DNA of 21,621 bases from a virus: IMG/VR virus record IMGVR_UViG_3300040960_000479, positions 1-21,621 of that record; one strand, given 5' to 3'. The position numbers were made by a program, and so were the translations under genes. Below the pieces are notes generated by a model. The model did no database searches and was not told the origin of the DNA. It saw nothing but the letters and a program-made list of their open reading frames with translations. Of this stretch, positions 1 through 9,807 are shown piece by piece (position 1 is the stretch's first letter; every line of letters begins with the position of its first letter).

Positions 1-2773
1 TAGGAGCTGCGTAATTGAGTAAAAGGCGAACATTCGAGCCGGCTTCGCCCAGCGCAAAGCTGCTGGCCGAGTTAATAAGTTGAAGACCGTAAGAAGGAGC
101 AGTTATTCCGCAGCCAATCTTTCCATCACTTGCAACAAACAACCGCCCAGTGCCATTAGTCGAGATGGCTACTTGATCTGCACCGGGGGAGTAGATGCCG
201 GTGTTGGTGTCACCATTAAAAGTGATTGCTGGATTAGCAGAAGAACCAAGGTTAACCTCTAACGTATCATTGACATAAACATTACCGCTAGAACTATAGA
301 TTCTTTTATCCAGTACATCCAAGTCACCACCAAGTTGTGGGCTCAAGTCCGAGACAAGATTAGTGGAATACGACTGGGGATCAATAGTAACAAAGCCAGT
401 CTTTTGATCAACTTCAAACGTATCACCAACCTTAAACTTACCGTTCTGGTCAGTACTAGACTGCCAAACACGACCTTCATTCAGGTTAATAGATTGCCTA
501 AGTTCATCAGCAACACCACCATTCTCAGGTAGTGCTGTGTAGTCAGTACCACTACCAGCGTACTCAAATGTATGACCAGAAGTACTAACAAGAGACCTAA
601 GGAAGAAACTTACAGCAGCACCGTTAGCATGACTATTATCAAGACCAAGGTTCTCAGAACGGTTAGCTGGATTGGGGTTACTGATAGTAACGTTCCAACC
701 AAGACCGTTAGCACTAGAAGACAGGATCGGGTAGATGTCACTACCGATCTGTACCAACATGTTGTCCAATGGACGGGTAGCAGAACCAAACCAATTATCA
801 ACAGGTTGGTTAATAGCAAAGGTAATGTCACCTGCAGTTGCTGCACCATTAGCTGTTGCAGTGAAGATGGCAGTAGTACTCTTACCATCAGCAATCAAAC
901 CATAACGACCAAAGTCAGTCGTACTGTTGGTAAGGTTAACTTGACCACCACTGAGTCCCTTAGTGTGGTAATGACAGAACGTACCAAAGAAGCTAACAAG
1001 CTGTGCATAGCCATTATTAGCCACCAGACAGCCAGGACCATCCAGGCAGATCTGAGTGAAGCTATCAACAACAAAGCTCCTCAGTGGACTAGATACTGAA
1101 GGCAATGAACCATCAACAAAGATACCACCACCAGTAGGACCAGAAGTTAGGTCACCACCAGTACCAGCAAAGTTATTAGGATCAAAGCTGTTGTTATTAA
1201 TACCAGAGTCTGCAAAGTTAGTACAGTTCTGGATGTATGGACTCTTCTTAACGATACAACCGGGATAGAACCCAGCCACCCAACCTTGGTTAGCAGGTAG
1301 ACCATATACCGGATCATCATCTACTGGGTGGTCACCACGTGTACCAGTTGCTTTCAAACCAGCAAAGGTGAATCCAGTGATGTACGTACCACTGTTACAC
1401 CGGAACATTGTCTCAGTTTCAGTAGCAGCAGTGGGGTGAATGAAGCAGCTACGGATAGACTGACCAACAATAGAAAGGTTACTAACGGTAATATCAATCG
1501 GCAGTACTTCCTGATAAACACCAGGAACCACATAGACAATATCACCAGCGTTAGCAGAGGCTACAGCATTCTTGATAGTCCTCTTAGGGTTGATGATACG
1601 GTGACCATCAAAGCTATCATTACCGTTAACAGAGTCAACGTAGATAACAGTAGGTTGACTGAGGAATGTACCACCAGAAGCAACACCAATCCATCCAGAA
1701 CCATTCCAAATAGACAGAGTATTATCAGGAACCTGTTGCAGCCAAGTCTTACCTACTTCCCAATCACTACCAACAGGAGTAGAGTCAGATACAATAGTAT
1801 CAAACCGCTTAGTAGATGCAAGTGAAGTGAAGAGATTATTATCTGCAGGAGAAGGTGATCCAGCATCCTGCTCAGCTTCAGTGATGATGTCTACATCTTT
1901 GATACGATCAAAGTCAATAGAACCAGCACCAAGACCAAGAGTAATGGTACCGTCACCATCATCAGTTACGGTGATACCAGTACCATCAGTACCGATGTCA
2001 TTGGTGATAGCAGTGTCGATAGAATCATTAACTAAAGTATCTACATAACTTTTGTTAGTAGCTTGAGTACCTACAGTAGGGGTAGGTACAACAGGACTAT
2101 CACTAAAAGTTTTAACACCACCAATAGTTTCAGGATTTAGTACATCAACAAACCGTGCATCAGTTGCTGCGGTTGTCGGAACCCTATTGTCATCACTAAT
2201 CCAAGTCTCAGTGCTTTCAATAGTTTCAGTTGCTTCATCTTGAAAACGTTGATCCAAAGCAGCAGTAGTTGCAAGGGTTGCATCATCACTACGCCAAGTA
2301 TCAGCAGAGTAGATAGTACCATCAAACTTATCCCAGTAGTAATTACGAAGGTAATCATATACCTCATCACTGATACCAGTGCAACCACTTTCTTGAAGAG
2401 CATACCGAAGTTGCTCAAAGTTCTTGTTTAGATCATCAGATCGAATAGCAGAACCAGGATTAAAGATTGCACGAATATCATCGATATTAGTAACACGCCT
2501 AATACGAATATTATCTACTGTAGGTTCACCAGGTTCAGTAGGAACTGCAGGAGCAGGTGGAGCAGTTCCAGTGAATTCTACAATAGTAGGGTTAGCATCT
2601 GTTACCTTCCAAGGATAGGTTAGGTCATCCTGTGCCTTGTCGTCCCATTCTTTAGTTGTAGCGTTCCAAAAAGAAACTTTAATCTCAGATTTTAAGATGT
2701 ACGGGAAGTCAAACGAAAACAAAATCTTTGTTCCGTTACCCGCTTGAATTGTTTGTACGTCAGCACACGACAT
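1..2773 (-). CDS. T7-type tail fibre protein (gp17-like), 3' end cut by window
   Basis: An uninterrupted minus-strand frame runs from ATG at 2773 off the left edge (about 924 codons, no stop). Residues 1 to about 145 resemble the T7 gp17 N-terminal domain that anchors fibres to the tail (motifs FSFDFPYIL, YPWKVTDANP, FNPGSAIRSDDLNKNFEQLRYALQ). Next come spacers typical of phage fibres (GVKTFSDSPVVPTP followed by ATNKSYVD). A pectate-lyase-like right-handed beta-helix starts near residue 378 (YVDSVNGNDSFDG, then VYVVPGVYQE). Near residue 855 is the DTNTGIYSPGADQVAIST type segment that often precedes a C-terminal intramolecular chaperone domain in marine phage fibres. The protein would recognise the host surface. 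It starts 5 bases after the gp16-like stop and has no Shine-Dalgarno. Codon use becomes GC-richer in the last 200 or so bases of the window. Confidence 0.9.
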   Translation of the reverse strand, partial: MSCADVQTIQAGNGTKILFSFDFPYILKSEIKVSFWNATTKEWDDKAQDDLTYPWKVTDANPTIVEFTGTAPPAPAVPTEPGEPTVDNIRIRRVTNIDDIRAIFNPGSAIRSDDLNKNFEQLRYALQESGCTGISDEVYDYLRNYYWDKFDGTIYSADTWRSDDATLATTAALDQRFQDEATETIESTETWISDDNRVPTTAATDARFVDVLNPETIGGVKTFSDSPVVPTPTVGTQATNKSYVDTLVNDSIDTAITNDIGTDGTGITVTDDGDGTITLGLGAGSIDFDRIKDVDIITEAEQDAGSPSPADNNLFTSLASTKRFDTIVSDSTPVGSDWEVGKTWLQQVPDNTLSIWNGSGWIGVASGGTFLSQPTVIYVDSVNGNDSFDGHRIINPKRTIKNAVASANAGDIVYVVPGVYQEVLPIDITVSNLSIVGQSIRSCFIHPTAATETETMFRCNSGTYITGFTFAGLKATGTRGDHPVDDDPVYGLPANQGWVAGFYPGCIVKKSPYIQNCTNFADSGINNNSFDPNNFAGTGGDLTSGPTGGGIFVDGSLPSVSSPLRSFVVDSFTQICLDGPGCLVANNGYAQLVSFFGTFCHYHTKGLSGGQVNLTNSTTDFGRYGLIADGKSTTAIFTATANGAATAGDITFAINQPVDNWFGSATRPLDNMLVQIGSDIYPILSSSANGLGWNVTISNPNPANRSENLGLDNSHANGAAVSFFLRSLVSTSGHTFEYAGSGTDYTALPENGGVADELRQSINLNEGRVWQSSTDQNGKFKVGDTFEVDQKTGFVTIDPQSYSTNLVSDLSPQLGGDLDVLDKRIYSSSGNVYVNDTLEVNLGSSANPAITFNGDTNTGIYSPGADQVAISTNGTGRLFVASDGKIGCGITAPSYGLQLINSASSFALGEAGSNVRLLLNYAAP

Positions 2774-2778
2774 AATTG

Positions 2779-5700
2779 TTACTTACGAATTGACAATGTT
2801 TCACCAACAATATTAGCTTCTTCAGTCAAATCTTGTTCAACTTGACGTTGTTCAATCTGACCGAACATTTGAGCACTCATATCAGAATAGGCAATTTCTT
2901 CAGCAGCACGACGTGCTTCAGACAACCTAGAGTGAATATCATGCCATCTCTTAATGGATACATCATCAGATGTCAAACCTTGTCTACGCATATCACGTAG
3001 TTTAGCGATGCTTTCCCAATCACCAGCATCACGCATGATCTCTTGGATAGCAGCTTTAAAATGACCACCAGTACCCATCAAACGGAATAGCTCAGAACGT
3101 TCAGCTGCTTCCAACTTAATACCATCTTTTGTACGGAAGGTAGTGTTGATATCAAACTCCATATCCTGTAGGAACTTCTCCTCAGGGGATTGTTCAGCGT
3201 GGATTTTAATAGGACTGTAAGCATTCCACACACGTTGAAGGAGACCGTACCCATTAGCCTTTTCACCAGTCACAGGACTGTAGATATAAGGATGACGGTT
3301 AGAAGGATCCAAGTAACTATTACGATTACTAAGAAGACTAAAGAACTCATTATCTACTTCTTGTAGACCTTCACTGAAGATACGAGACCACTCAGCACGT
3401 TGACTTGCAAGAGGACCAAGACTATTAACGAAACCAGCACTCCAACGAGTCAAAGCACCTTCGTTACCACTTACAATATCAAGCAACGGTTTAATAGTAG
3501 ACAATGCAGTACGATCAGTAACGGATGCACCAATCACAAACGCTGCCTTTTCAAACATACGTTCACTTGCCGCTTCACCTAACATATCAAAGTTATCGGC
3601 TACGTTAACAACAAAAGCCATCCAATCAGCAAGCGGTCCCAGAGCTGCATAGGAATACCACTTACCATCAAAACCTTTGATACTACGAGGTTTCCAGTTA
3701 GAGTTCTTAACACGTGCTCGTTGTAGTTCCTTGTCGTAAAGACCGTCACCAGTGATGCGATCATTAAAGACAAGACCAATAGCTCCTGTTACAGCAAGTC
3801 CACCGATAGCTTTACGTCCCCTTGTAGTGTACTTAAGATCAGCAAGTTTGTTTTGCTTAGCAATAGTATCTAGATTCTCTACATCAATGTTACGTGCACG
3901 TAGTAGTTCATCAACTCGTGCTTCATTAGCAAAGAGATCTTCTAGTTTGACATAAGCTAGTTCATTAACATCACGTTGGAAAGGCATCCACGGTCCGTAC
4001 TTACCACCCATATCAATGAGGTTCATACCAGTAGTAGGGAACATCATGAATGGACGCAAACCAGGTACAGTCCGAATAAGATCAGACATACCTTGTGCTA
4101 CTTTACTGTCAATGTTAAGTGCCATCTCATTAGTAGAGTACTTAACTGCTTCATCCTTTAGAAGATCATCAGGACCAAACATTTCAGCGTAGTACTTATC
4201 AGCAATAGGTTTGACACTTTCTTTACTGATAGGTTGACCAGAAGCTACAAGTTCATCCATAGCACGGAACCGTGACTCAGCAGCTGCATTAAATACACCA
4301 GTGAAGCCATCAGTTGCTGTCATAGCATTAACACCAAACCTAAGTACAGGATCTTTACCAAGATCATTCAACATCTCAATTTGGTTAACCAAGTATTGAA
4401 GACCGTGATTACCTTCTTGTGCTTGTCTAAGTGCGGATGCCTTAAGGAATTCAAGCTCCCGTTCTTGTGAAAGAAGTAAATCAATACGAGTAGTAGATCG
4501 TACAGAATTAGGTTCTTTTGATGCCTTCATGAAAAGCTCACCAGCATATGGCAAAGCTTTCTTCAAGGTATCACCAACAGAACTGTAAGCAATCCAACCA
4601 CGTTGAATAGCTTTGATGTCACCACTCATTGCAGCACCAGCAAAGTGTGAAATAGGTTGGGCAATAATACCACCAAAGTTACCAACAAGAGCTTCAATAG
4701 GCGTCTTAAAGGCAGACAACATATTATTGAAGATGTTAGACCACACACCAGCAATCAACTTATTCTCAACTTCAGGGTTAAGGTTAATAATACCTTTACC
4801 CAAATCAGTTGTCATACCACTAATCCACTTATTCATTTTAACAATGGTATCAATATCACCATTGCTAATTTCATAAGCCATCAGGAATTCATCCATTAGA
4901 CGTGGTTGATTATCAGCAATCTGTCGAAGAGTAGAAGCAAATTGTTGAGAATCTTGGAATACCTTTTGTGCTACTTCACCAGCGCCTTCAACAGTAGCTT
5001 GGTTATAACCTTCAATGTTACGGAAACCATTCCTAACAAGTTGAATCAAGTTAGCTTTACGATTCTTATAGTACTTAGCAGAACCAGACAACTGAGAAAC
5101 ATATTGCATCAAATCAATTACTTTCTCTTGTGCTGCTTCAACAGCTGGAGTACCACTCATTAGGCGTGCACCTTCTGATACATCAGAGATGCGTCCAGAA
5201 AGCGACCCAGCAAGCAATGATTGAGCACGGGCTACATCCATACTAGTAAGGTCTGTACCGAGCCCACGGAGCGCTCTAGCGGCCATAGCGAAGCCTTCCT
5301 CTACCATTACCTCCTTACCATCATCAGTACGCATAATGAATGGTTCAAGGATCTGACGAGCATCAGCTTTACTCATCCGTGGATCAAACAACTGAACAGC
5401 TAGATCAGTGTTAGCATCAAGTACATCATCAAAAGTAACCTTCCAATTAGGACCTTCCATACCCACACGACCTGCTTGCTTCAATTGATCAGCAAGACCA
5501 AGTACAATGTCCTGAGCATTATCACCATTGATAAGTGCATACTTCAAAGCAGGCTCAGAAAGCATGTTACCTAGACGACCATCAACAGTGTCTAGATTCT
5601 TAGCAATACGAGCTTGATCAATAGCAGCACCAACAACACCGAAGTCATCTACAGTACGTACACCAATCTCAGTAGGATCAAACATATCATGGATACCTTT

Positions 5701-6657
5701 AAGAGGTACATCCATGTTAGGATTATTAGAAAGGTTATAGTAACCTACTTCATCCAATGCTTCTTCTTGTTTAATTAAGTTCTCAATTACTGCTTCTTCA
5801 GGATTAGCTGATTTAGGAGCAGGAGAGTTCTCATTTAACCATCGACGTGCTTCATCAGTTTCACCAACAAGTTTATTGGATTTACGGAGACTACTAGCAG
5901 CGTTTGCTAGAGATCCAACAAACTTAACAGCACCTTCTGCAAAGCTAGTAAAGACACCAAGTCCTACATCTTCGTAGATATTTTTCTTACGTTTGATGTC
6001 CGGTGGATCATCTTTAAGTGTAGCTAATGAATCAGGGATAAAGTCAAACTGTTCAGGGAATGCTTGCTTAATAGTACCTGTTAAGTTGTCTTCAGTGTAT
6101 TCACTGCTAACAGCACCAACAATAACACCTGCTGCTGTTTCAACACCAAGTGTTCCAACACCTTTAACAAAAGCATTACCACCAATTGACCACCCAACTC
6201 GTGAGTTAGCGGCTACACCACCACGTAAACCAAGCTTAGCAAGTAGAATAGTTGGTGCTACAACAGAAGCAATCTCACGAAGAGCTTGCAAATGTTTGGT
6301 TTGAAATTCAGGTGGTTTTGGTACGTTTTGTCCAGTGACTTTGTTGACAAGATCTACACCAAAATCAACAAGACCTGCAGGTACCGTCATACCTCCTTCT
6401 ACTACTTGCCTTGCGGCATCACCAATATCAAAACCTTGCTCCCAAGGAGCCTGTTGCTCTGCCGTAGCAGGTTGCGGGGGTTGAGCTTGTCCAGGTTGTC
6501 CTCCCGTAGGAGTAGTTGCTCCGGTTTGAGCCATGGCAGCTTGAGCAGCAGCATTTTGTTCAGCTTGCCGCTCAAGTTCCATTTGGGCTTGAAACTCTTC
6601 ATTGAGTTCCATTTCACCTGGATCAACCCTAAACATCTCGCTAGGATCGTATTCCAT
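2779..6657 (-). CDS. gp16-like internal virion (ejection core) protein
   Basis: This 1292-aa protein occupies the T7 gene 16 position between the gp15-like gene and the tail fibre, and its length is close to T7 gp16 (about 1300 aa). The first 70 residues are rich in Gln, Ala and Pro. A hydrophobic stretch lies at about 129-142 (IASVVAPTILLAKL) and another near 945-965 (IGGLAVTGAIGLVF). Most of the rest looks helical. I see no lytic transglycosylase motif here. T7 gp16 carries one at its N-terminus, whereas in this phage it sits in the gp15-like protein. By analogy it would be packed in the capsid core and ejected to form the conduit across the envelope. The call rests mainly on position and size. 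The gene begins 6 bases after the upstream stop, at a TTAATTAATTATG context without a Shine-Dalgarno. Confidence 0.75.
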   Translation of the reverse strand: MEYDPSEMFRVDPGEMELNEEFQAQMELERQAEQNAAAQAAMAQTGATTPTGGQPGQAQPPQPATAEQQAPWEQGFDIGDAARQVVEGGMTVPAGLVDFGVDLVNKVTGQNVPKPPEFQTKHLQALREIASVVAPTILLAKLGLRGGVAANSRVGWSIGGNAFVKGVGTLGVETAAGVIVGAVSSEYTEDNLTGTIKQAFPEQFDFIPDSLATLKDDPPDIKRKKNIYEDVGLGVFTSFAEGAVKFVGSLANAASSLRKSNKLVGETDEARRWLNENSPAPKSANPEEAVIENLIKQEEALDEVGYYNLSNNPNMDVPLKGIHDMFDPTEIGVRTVDDFGVVGAAIDQARIAKNLDTVDGRLGNMLSEPALKYALINGDNAQDIVLGLADQLKQAGRVGMEGPNWKVTFDDVLDANTDLAVQLFDPRMSKADARQILEPFIMRTDDGKEVMVEEGFAMAARALRGLGTDLTSMDVARAQSLLAGSLSGRISDVSEGARLMSGTPAVEAAQEKVIDLMQYVSQLSGSAKYYKNRKANLIQLVRNGFRNIEGYNQATVEGAGEVAQKVFQDSQQFASTLRQIADNQPRLMDEFLMAYEISNGDIDTIVKMNKWISGMTTDLGKGIINLNPEVENKLIAGVWSNIFNNMLSAFKTPIEALVGNFGGIIAQPISHFAGAAMSGDIKAIQRGWIAYSSVGDTLKKALPYAGELFMKASKEPNSVRSTTRIDLLLSQERELEFLKASALRQAQEGNHGLQYLVNQIEMLNDLGKDPVLRFGVNAMTATDGFTGVFNAAAESRFRAMDELVASGQPISKESVKPIADKYYAEMFGPDDLLKDEAVKYSTNEMALNIDSKVAQGMSDLIRTVPGLRPFMMFPTTGMNLIDMGGKYGPWMPFQRDVNELAYVKLEDLFANEARVDELLRARNIDVENLDTIAKQNKLADLKYTTRGRKAIGGLAVTGAIGLVFNDRITGDGLYDKELQRARVKNSNWKPRSIKGFDGKWYSYAALGPLADWMAFVVNVADNFDMLGEAASERMFEKAAFVIGASVTDRTALSTIKPLLDIVSGNEGALTRWSAGFVNSLGPLASQRAEWSRIFSEGLQEVDNEFFSLLSNRNSYLDPSNRHPYIYSPVTGEKANGYGLLQRVWNAYSPIKIHAEQSPEEKFLQDMEFDINTTFRTKDGIKLEAAERSELFRLMGTGGHFKAAIQEIMRDAGDWESIAKLRDMRRQGLTSDDVSIKRWHDIHSRLSEARRAAEEIAYSDMSAQMFGQIEQRQVEQDLTEEANIVGETLSIRK

Positions 6658-6663
6658 AATTAA

Positions 6664-9600
6664 TTAAGATCGTAATTGACTTGCAAGTCTCCGACGTAAA
6701 GAGTCATAATTAGCGTAAGGTGTCATATCTTTACTTCCTCGTGGTGCAGGACGTAAAAAGTCAATAGAAGCAATTGTACCGTCAGCACTTACTACCCTAC
6801 CAGTTCCACCTTGTTGTCCAATGATTTGACCAATCCGTACTGTTTGACCAGGACGTAAGTTAGGTTTAGAAGCTAAGTGTGCATAAAGTACATCTACGGT
6901 TTGATTAGTTTCTGGATCCAAGGATTCAATAACTACATAATTACCATAGCCTCTTCCTTGTCCACCTTGGAAACTAATATCCTTTACAACACCAGGTAAT
7001 ACAGCTGGGAACTGTTTATCCTCAAAGAATACATCAATCCCAGGTTGACCTGTGTCAAATGTAATAGAGGATACTTGTGGTGAGAAGGATTGAAGAGCAC
7101 GAGCCGGTGTACGCATCAATGCAGAGCTTTGTAATGGTGAACCTTGGCGCATTAATGCAGGATTAGATAGAGCTTCAGTAGCTCCACCGTACTTATACAT
7201 AGCCTTTGCAAACTTCTTACCGTGGTCAAGCATTTGACGAAGCTTAGGGCTATCAGCTACTTCACCGCGAAGATAAGCATCGTAATAAGGAGGACCACCG
7301 TTGTAAGCCATAGCAGCTGCTACAGGGTCACCGTACTTTTGTAGTTGTTGTTTGAAGTACAAACCACCATACCTTGCATTAGCACGTGGATCACGCCAGT
7401 CATTATTTTGAAAGAATCCTTGATGGTAGTCCGGATTGATTTGTGTTAAACCTTTAGAGCCTGTAGGACTTATAGCACCAGCATTACCACTACTTTCAAT
7501 CTCTACTACTGCTGCAAGCATTGCAGGAGCTAGTCCAATTTCACTAGCTACTTCCATTACAACTTGGCCGTGGCCACCAGGTACAAGAGTCGGATTAAAC
7601 ATATTAGTGCTACCTAATGCACGGGCAGATCGGTTAACACTAGGACTCTTATAAAGAAGTTTTTGGAAAGCAGGTGATACTGTCTGACTAACAGTAGAAA
7701 GAGACGGTGGTGGTTGAAGCGGAGCAATACCGTGTTGAGCAAGTTGACGGTTAATAATCACCATAGGATCCAAACCATTAGACATACCAGACACAGCTAG
7801 TACATCTTGAGGAATACTAAATCCAGGCTTACCGTAGTTCTGAACAATACTAGGAGCTTCCTCAGCAGTGATAATACTGTTCTTAGTGTCAATCGTTGCT
7901 TGAAGACCATTAGTACGAATAGAGTTCTTTAGTTCTTCATAACGACGATTAGCACGTTCAAGTGCGGGTAAAGAACCTTTATTAAGGTTAGGGAATTGTG
8001 CAGCACCACCAGGTGAATCAGCTTTACGATACCATTGACTGTTAGGATCCCTAGCACCTGCTTTTACTTCAGCATCCAATGCTTGACCAATAGTGGTAGC
8101 AGCTTGGTTGAAGTCCATACCACCTGCTACAGCTTGATCTACACGCTGTCGATATACAGCCTTCATACGCTCCTGTAGGAAGACACTAGAGGGTGTGTTA
8201 GGTTTGTTGGTACCAAAGGATGTAACACCGTTAGCAGTAGCCTTAAAGGATTCAGCAGTCTCTTTGTAGATACCAGCGTTATAACGTGCCTCTTGAGCTT
8301 GTAAACGTTTCTGAAGGTTAGCACCAGCTGTAGGGTCTACTGCATAGGCAGCATCAACAGCTTCACGTGTTACAAGACCAGGAGGGATAGCTTCTAGTTT
8401 CTTGATTGCTTCTTCTTTCTGCTTAGCTTCTACAGTATAACTAGATTCAAACCTTAAAAGCTCAGAAGGTACTTGACCTTGATGGTTATCAACAAAGTAT
8501 TGAACAGCAGCATTAGCATTAGCTTGAGTTGGATCTTGTGCAAGACCATCCATGATCCGCTTAACATCTTGCTTATAAGCGATGTCATCAACCTGAAGAT
8601 TTAGCTTATCACGATCAATCCTTGCTTTAGTACGGGCTTCTTGAACATCTAAATAACGATTAGGCCATTCTTGTTCAAAAGTTTTACCACTTTTTGGATT
8701 AAGAACAAGGTTACCAATGTCCTCCATTTTGTGGATAAACTCACCATCAGCATTCATAGCAGAAGCTTCACCTTGAAGCCACTTATGTGCACCATCATAA
8801 CCAATGTTAGGATCAGTAGCTAACGCTCTAAATGTAGTGGCTCCATACAATGCCATACCATTGGTGTTATTCCTAGGTATGCTTTTGAGCTGATCAGCTC
8901 GCATTGCATAGGTGTTTTTAATGTAGGTTTCCCGTGCTTTTGCTACTCTTCCTTGACCGTGCTCATAAGCTGCCTTAAGGCCAGGGAGTAGATACTGATC
9001 CTCTAAGCCTTGTAAACCATTTCTACGGATAACCTCCCTCATGCTAAGAGTTACAGCAATTCCCATAATTTCTGGGTTGCTGGGAGCTTGGCTAAAGGAA
9101 ACCATCTCACCATTCAATTCAAATTGAGCACCTGAATTGATAATGGTATCTAGCATTATTGGTGTTTGAGTAGACAAAGCTACAGTAGCTTGACCTTTAC
9201 CGGCAAAGTAAGTTACACCAGGGTTACCAAATCTTGCTTGAGCAGTGGCTAGGGTATCACCACCTTGAGCTTCTTGGATGTTTACAGCACCTTCCCACTG
9301 TTCAGTTGCAATCAATTGCTCAGTTTCTAGGTTTTTAAACCAAGTCTCATTAGCATAATTTGGGTTTAAAAGAGCAGAAAGAGTACCACTTTCAATCTCT
9401 CTTTTTTCATCTAGAACTGCCCTTTCATTTGCTAGTTCAGCAGCTGTTTTGCTAAAACCAACAAGACTACCAAAGATTTGTTTAGCAGCTTGTGTGTTTA
9501 CATCTGCTTGACTTTGAGCAGTTCTAGCATCAAGTTGACTTTGAACAAGATCTGCTTGAAGGTTTTGTTGTTGAATTTGGAAGTTACGTTCTTCTGCCCT

Positions 9601-9795
9601 ACGTGTGTAGTCAGCATTATCTCGTAAAGCTTGGAGATTAGCTTTGCCTTGCTCAAGTTGGGCAAGCCTATTCTTCTCCATGTTTTGGACGACTCGGTTC
9701 GTCTCTTCTCTCATCCGAGAGATTTCACCCCTACCAAGTTGAATAGGACTAAATCCTGAATCAGGTCTTGTAGGGTTATGCTTTAGACGTGCCAT
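6664..9795 (-). CDS. gp15-like internal virion protein with SLT lytic transglycosylase and M23-like domains
   Basis: This is a 1043-aa protein. Residues about 20-110 are a Gln-rich coiled-coil-like segment. Residues about 755-870 form a soluble lytic transglycosylase domain with the ESSGN motif (likely catalytic E767), SPTGSKGLTQINP, then AMAYNGGPP and a C-terminal helix. Residues about 915-1025 follow the LytM/M23 peptidase pattern (GIDVFF, VVKDISFQGG, YAHLASKPNLRPGQTV, IGQIIGQQGGTG). In that pattern the first zinc histidine is Gln and the final HLHFE motif is SIDFL, so the fold is probably retained without zinc catalysis. By position it belongs to the ejection core, and the transglycosylase would open peptidoglycan locally during DNA entry. 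It lies 12 bases after the gp14-like stop, with a TTAATTAACTATG start context and no Shine-Dalgarno. Confidence 0.82.
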   Translation of the reverse strand: MARLKHNPTRPDSGFSPIQLGRGEISRMREETNRVVQNMEKNRLAQLEQGKANLQALRDNADYTRRAEERNFQIQQQNLQADLVQSQLDARTAQSQADVNTQAAKQIFGSLVGFSKTAAELANERAVLDEKREIESGTLSALLNPNYANETWFKNLETEQLIATEQWEGAVNIQEAQGGDTLATAQARFGNPGVTYFAGKGQATVALSTQTPIMLDTIINSGAQFELNGEMVSFSQAPSNPEIMGIAVTLSMREVIRRNGLQGLEDQYLLPGLKAAYEHGQGRVAKARETYIKNTYAMRADQLKSIPRNNTNGMALYGATTFRALATDPNIGYDGAHKWLQGEASAMNADGEFIHKMEDIGNLVLNPKSGKTFEQEWPNRYLDVQEARTKARIDRDKLNLQVDDIAYKQDVKRIMDGLAQDPTQANANAAVQYFVDNHQGQVPSELLRFESSYTVEAKQKEEAIKKLEAIPPGLVTREAVDAAYAVDPTAGANLQKRLQAQEARYNAGIYKETAESFKATANGVTSFGTNKPNTPSSVFLQERMKAVYRQRVDQAVAGGMDFNQAATTIGQALDAEVKAGARDPNSQWYRKADSPGGAAQFPNLNKGSLPALERANRRYEELKNSIRTNGLQATIDTKNSIITAEEAPSIVQNYGKPGFSIPQDVLAVSGMSNGLDPMVIINRQLAQHGIAPLQPPPSLSTVSQTVSPAFQKLLYKSPSVNRSARALGSTNMFNPTLVPGGHGQVVMEVASEIGLAPAMLAAVVEIESSGNAGAISPTGSKGLTQINPDYHQGFFQNNDWRDPRANARYGGLYFKQQLQKYGDPVAAAMAYNGGPPYYDAYLRGEVADSPKLRQMLDHGKKFAKAMYKYGGATEALSNPALMRQGSPLQSSALMRTPARALQSFSPQVSSITFDTGQPGIDVFFEDKQFPAVLPGVVKDISFQGGQGRGYGNYVVIESLDPETNQTVDVLYAHLASKPNLRPGQTVRIGQIIGQQGGTGRVVSADGTIASIDFLRPAPRGSKDMTPYANYDSLRRRLASQLRS

Positions 9796-9807
9796 AGTTA
9801 ATTAAAG

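Noticed and set aside
572-1099. 175-aa plus-strand ORF
   Set aside because: Antisense to the continuous tail fibre frame; Ser/Thr-rich product arises from complementing repetitive Gly/Thr codons. No start signal.
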